From positions 1,029-8,153 of the forward strand of contig PMOF01000099.1 of assembly GCA_003162495.1 (NCBI GenBank): a stretch of DNA of 7,125 nucleotides. The letters are read 5' to 3'. The translations under genes and the position numbers were made by a program. Positions 5,877-7,125 of this stretch are shown one piece after another; positions within the stretch are counted from its first letter, which is position 1, and the number at the start of each line of letters is the position of its first letter. The notes under the pieces are model-generated. The model was not told the DNA's origin. It made no database searches and saw nothing but the letters and a program-made list of their open reading frames with translations. This stretch comes from Acidobacteriaceae bacterium. Lineage in GTDB: Bacteria; Acidobacteriota; Terriglobia; Terriglobales; Acidobacteriaceae.

Positions 5877-6611
5877 ATGACGCTCAAGCAAATTGTGAAG
5901 GCCACGCTCGCCATGTCCGCGGTTGGAATGATCGTTCTCTCTGGCATGCGACTAGGTCCCCCGAAAGTGCACGCCGACGAACAGGACTCAGTCCAGGACC
6001 TGGCGGAAATCGGTCTTAAAATCTCGCCGGTTAAGCTCAACCTGGAGGGCAAAGATCCAACGCTGGTCGGACTGGGAAGTTACATCGTCAACGCGCAGGC
6101 GGATTGCAACGGCTGCCACACCTCAAGCCCCGCAGATGCGGAATACGGAGCCAGCAACAATCCTTACCTGCGATCTCCACTCAACAATAAGCCTTGGAAG
6201 GCGCAGGCGCAGTATTACCTGGGCGGCGGTCAGATCTTTGGACCGGCGGGGCCCGGAGTCAGCAGTGGCGTATACTTCGCCGGGCCGGGCAATGGCCCTC
6301 TCCTCATCTCGCGCAACCTGACTCCGGACCACACGGGTCTGCCGGAAGGTGGCCACACGCTCGAGCAGTTCCTGAATATTATCCGGACTGGCCATGATTA
6401 CGACCACCTGCACCCCAACTGTGGAGGAAGCGTCACCACCAACTGCGTGAACGCGCCGGTAAACGGCGACGTGCTGCAGGTGATGCCGTGGCCGACCTTC
6501 AACAACATGACCGACTATCAGCTCACGGCCATCTGGACCTACTTGAGTGCCATCCCATGCATCGCTAACACCGACTCGCCTTACCCAAACCTGGTCAACC
6601 AATGCCCCTAG
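5877..6611 (+). CDS. Exported mono-haem c-type cytochrome
   Basis: A complete 244-residue protein. Residues 1-33 form a Sec-type signal peptide: Lys near the N-terminus, hydrophobic run about 9-23, cleavage probably after V-H-A at 33. A single haem-binding motif C77-N-G-C80-H81 follows, with H81 as the proximal ligand. The likely distal ligand is M203 in V-M-P-W-P-T-F, followed by the closing helix M-T-D-Y-Q-L-T-A-I-W-T-Y-L-S, the normal end of a class I cytochrome c fold. It would act in the periplasm as an electron carrier or as a subunit of a dehydrogenase; the partner is unknown. About 120 residues lie between CNGCH and the Met, longer than in a minimal cytochrome c. Four additional cysteines, C182, C190, C228 and C243, could form two disulfides. 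The start is supported by GAAGGTG four bases upstream. It has its own spacer from the membrane protein gene and converges on infB. Confidence 0.9.
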   Translation: MTLKQIVKATLAMSAVGMIVLSGMRLGPPKVHADEQDSVQDLAEIGLKISPVKLNLEGKDPTLVGLGSYIVNAQADCNGCHTSSPADAEYGASNNPYLRSPLNNKPWKAQAQYYLGGGQIFGPAGPGVSSGVYFAGPGNGPLLISRNLTPDHTGLPEGGHTLEQFLNIIRTGHDYDHLHPNCGGSVTTNCVNAPVNGDVLQVMPWPTFNNMTDYQLTAIWTYLSAIPCIANTDSPYPNLVNQCP

Positions 6612-6647
6612 AGACGAACCGTTCGCACTAACTGGCTCGCAAGAAAG

Positions 6648-6678
6648 CGGCCCGCTTCTCATGGAGAGGAGCGGGCCG
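6648..6678. terminator. Bidirectional GC hairpin terminator between cytochrome c and infB
   Basis: CGGCCCGCT (6648-6656) and AGCGGGCCG (6670-6678) form a perfect 9 bp stem with a 13-base loop, in which TCTC and GAGA can pair further. It lies 36 bases after the cytochrome stop and 24 bases after the infB stop. Read on the - strand the stem is followed by TTTCTTGC, a fair T-rich tail, so termination of infB is well supported. On the + strand the tail GTTAGTTTG is weaker. Confidence 0.75.
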
Positions 6679-6702
6679 GTTAGTTTGAATTGCGAAGTTG
6701 CG

Positions 6703-7125
6703 TTATGCTTTGGCGGTGGTGAGGGCGCCGAGGTCGGCGGCTAGTTTTTCGGTGGAGAAGGATTCGATCATGTCGCCTTCTTTGAGATCGCTGAAACCGG
6801 AGAGGCCGATGCCGCACTCCATGCCGCTGGTGACTTCGCGGGCGTCGTCTTTGAAGCGCTTGAGGGAACTGATCTTGCCCTTGAACACTTGTTCTTCGCC
6901 GCGCATGACCTTGATCTCCGCATCGCGGCGGATCACGCCGTCGAGGACGCGGCAGCCGGCTATGGTGCCCACCTTGGGAATCTTGAAGACGTTGATGACT
7001 TCGGCCTTGCCGGCGTAGTTCTCCTTGAAGGTGGGGTCGAGCAGGCCGAGCATGGCGAGGCGCATTTCATCCTGCAACTCGTAAATGATGGAGTGCAAGC
7101 GAATCTCGATGCCTTCCTGCTGGGC
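6703..7125 (-). CDS. infB: Translation initiation factor IF-2, C-terminal part (5' end outside window)
   Basis: The frame is open to the right edge and ends at TAA (6705-6703), giving the last 140 residues. It begins A-Q-Q-E-G-I-E-I-R-L-H-S-I-I-Y-E-L, the end of domain 3 and the long linker helix. The C-terminal beta-barrel (domain IV / C2) follows, with V-G-T-I-A-G-C (52-58), S-S-L-K-R-F-K-D-D (86-94) and M-E-C-G-I-G-L (102-108) and a G-D-M-I-E ending. This barrel binds the formylmethionyl end of initiator tRNA on the 30S subunit. A TTG at 7098-7096 inside this stretch is an ordinary Leu codon, not the start. The last 17 residues (about S-T-E-K-L-A onward) form an Ala/Leu-rich tail beyond the fold. 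The gene converges on the cytochrome gene and ends at the hairpin 6648-6678. Genes usually next to infB (nusA, rbfA) would lie outside the window; none is visible downstream of it here. Confidence 0.97.
   Translation of the reverse strand, partial: AQQEGIEIRLHSIIYELQDEMRLAMLGLLDPTFKENYAGKAEVINVFKIPKVGTIAGCRVLDGVIRRDAEIKVMRGEEQVFKGKISSLKRFKDDAREVTSGMECGIGLSGFSDLKEGDMIESFSTEKLAADLGALTTAKA

Noticed and set aside
1..7125. Defence island, CRISPR, prophage, insertion sequence, tRNA or rRNA
   Set aside because: No spaced repeats, transposase, integrase, nuclease or structured RNA gene is visible; the genes are ordinary housekeeping and envelope functions.

Overview
The window looks like chromosomal DNA from an Acidobacteriota (class Terriglobia-like) organism. 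The main pointer is a complete 850-residue double MacB/FtsX permease of the 'acidobacterial duplicated orphan permease' (ADOP) type. High GC by eye and Shine-Dalgarno-led genes fit this. The species cannot be named from the sequence.

Layout, left to right. (1) The 3' end of a + strand TPR-repeat gene (1-267). (2) A GC-rich hairpin terminator (279-307) shared with the convergent next gene. (3) A complete - strand gene for a Tat-exported ferritin-like protein with two ExxH metal-ligand motifs (314-1237). (4) A complete - strand ADOP gene (1426-3978), about 190 bp upstream of the ferritin-like gene and in the same direction. (5) A 340 bp divergent intergenic region (3979-4318) with an operator-like dyad next to the ADOP start and a good -10 box on the other side. 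(6) A + strand multi-pass membrane protein of the DUF1624 / heparan-alpha-glucosaminide N-acetyltransferase-like family (about 4319-5533). (7) A 343 bp spacer (5534-5876) with two perfect hairpins that look like an intergenic repeat element. (8) A + strand exported mono-haem cytochrome c (5877-6611). (9) A second GC hairpin terminator (6648-6678) whose stem nearly matches the first. (10) The 3' end of infB, translation initiation factor IF-2, on the - strand, running off the right edge (6703-7125).

How the genes relate: this is not one obvious operon. Gene pairs are convergent at 267/314 and 6611/6703 and divergent at 3978/4319. The ADOP and ferritin-like genes could share a transcript. The membrane protein and cytochrome c lie in the same direction but are separated by the repeat-bearing spacer. 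Several products act at or outside the inner membrane (ferritin-like protein, permease, DUF1624 protein, cytochrome c), but no shared pathway can be shown.

The most notable point is that the DUF1624-family reading frame, including its conserved N-terminal motif, extends upstream of any ATG, GTG or TTG start. The only codon correctly placed behind the Shine-Dalgarno sequence is ATT. I see no CRISPR array, insertion sequence, RNA gene, defence system or clearly new multi-gene system.
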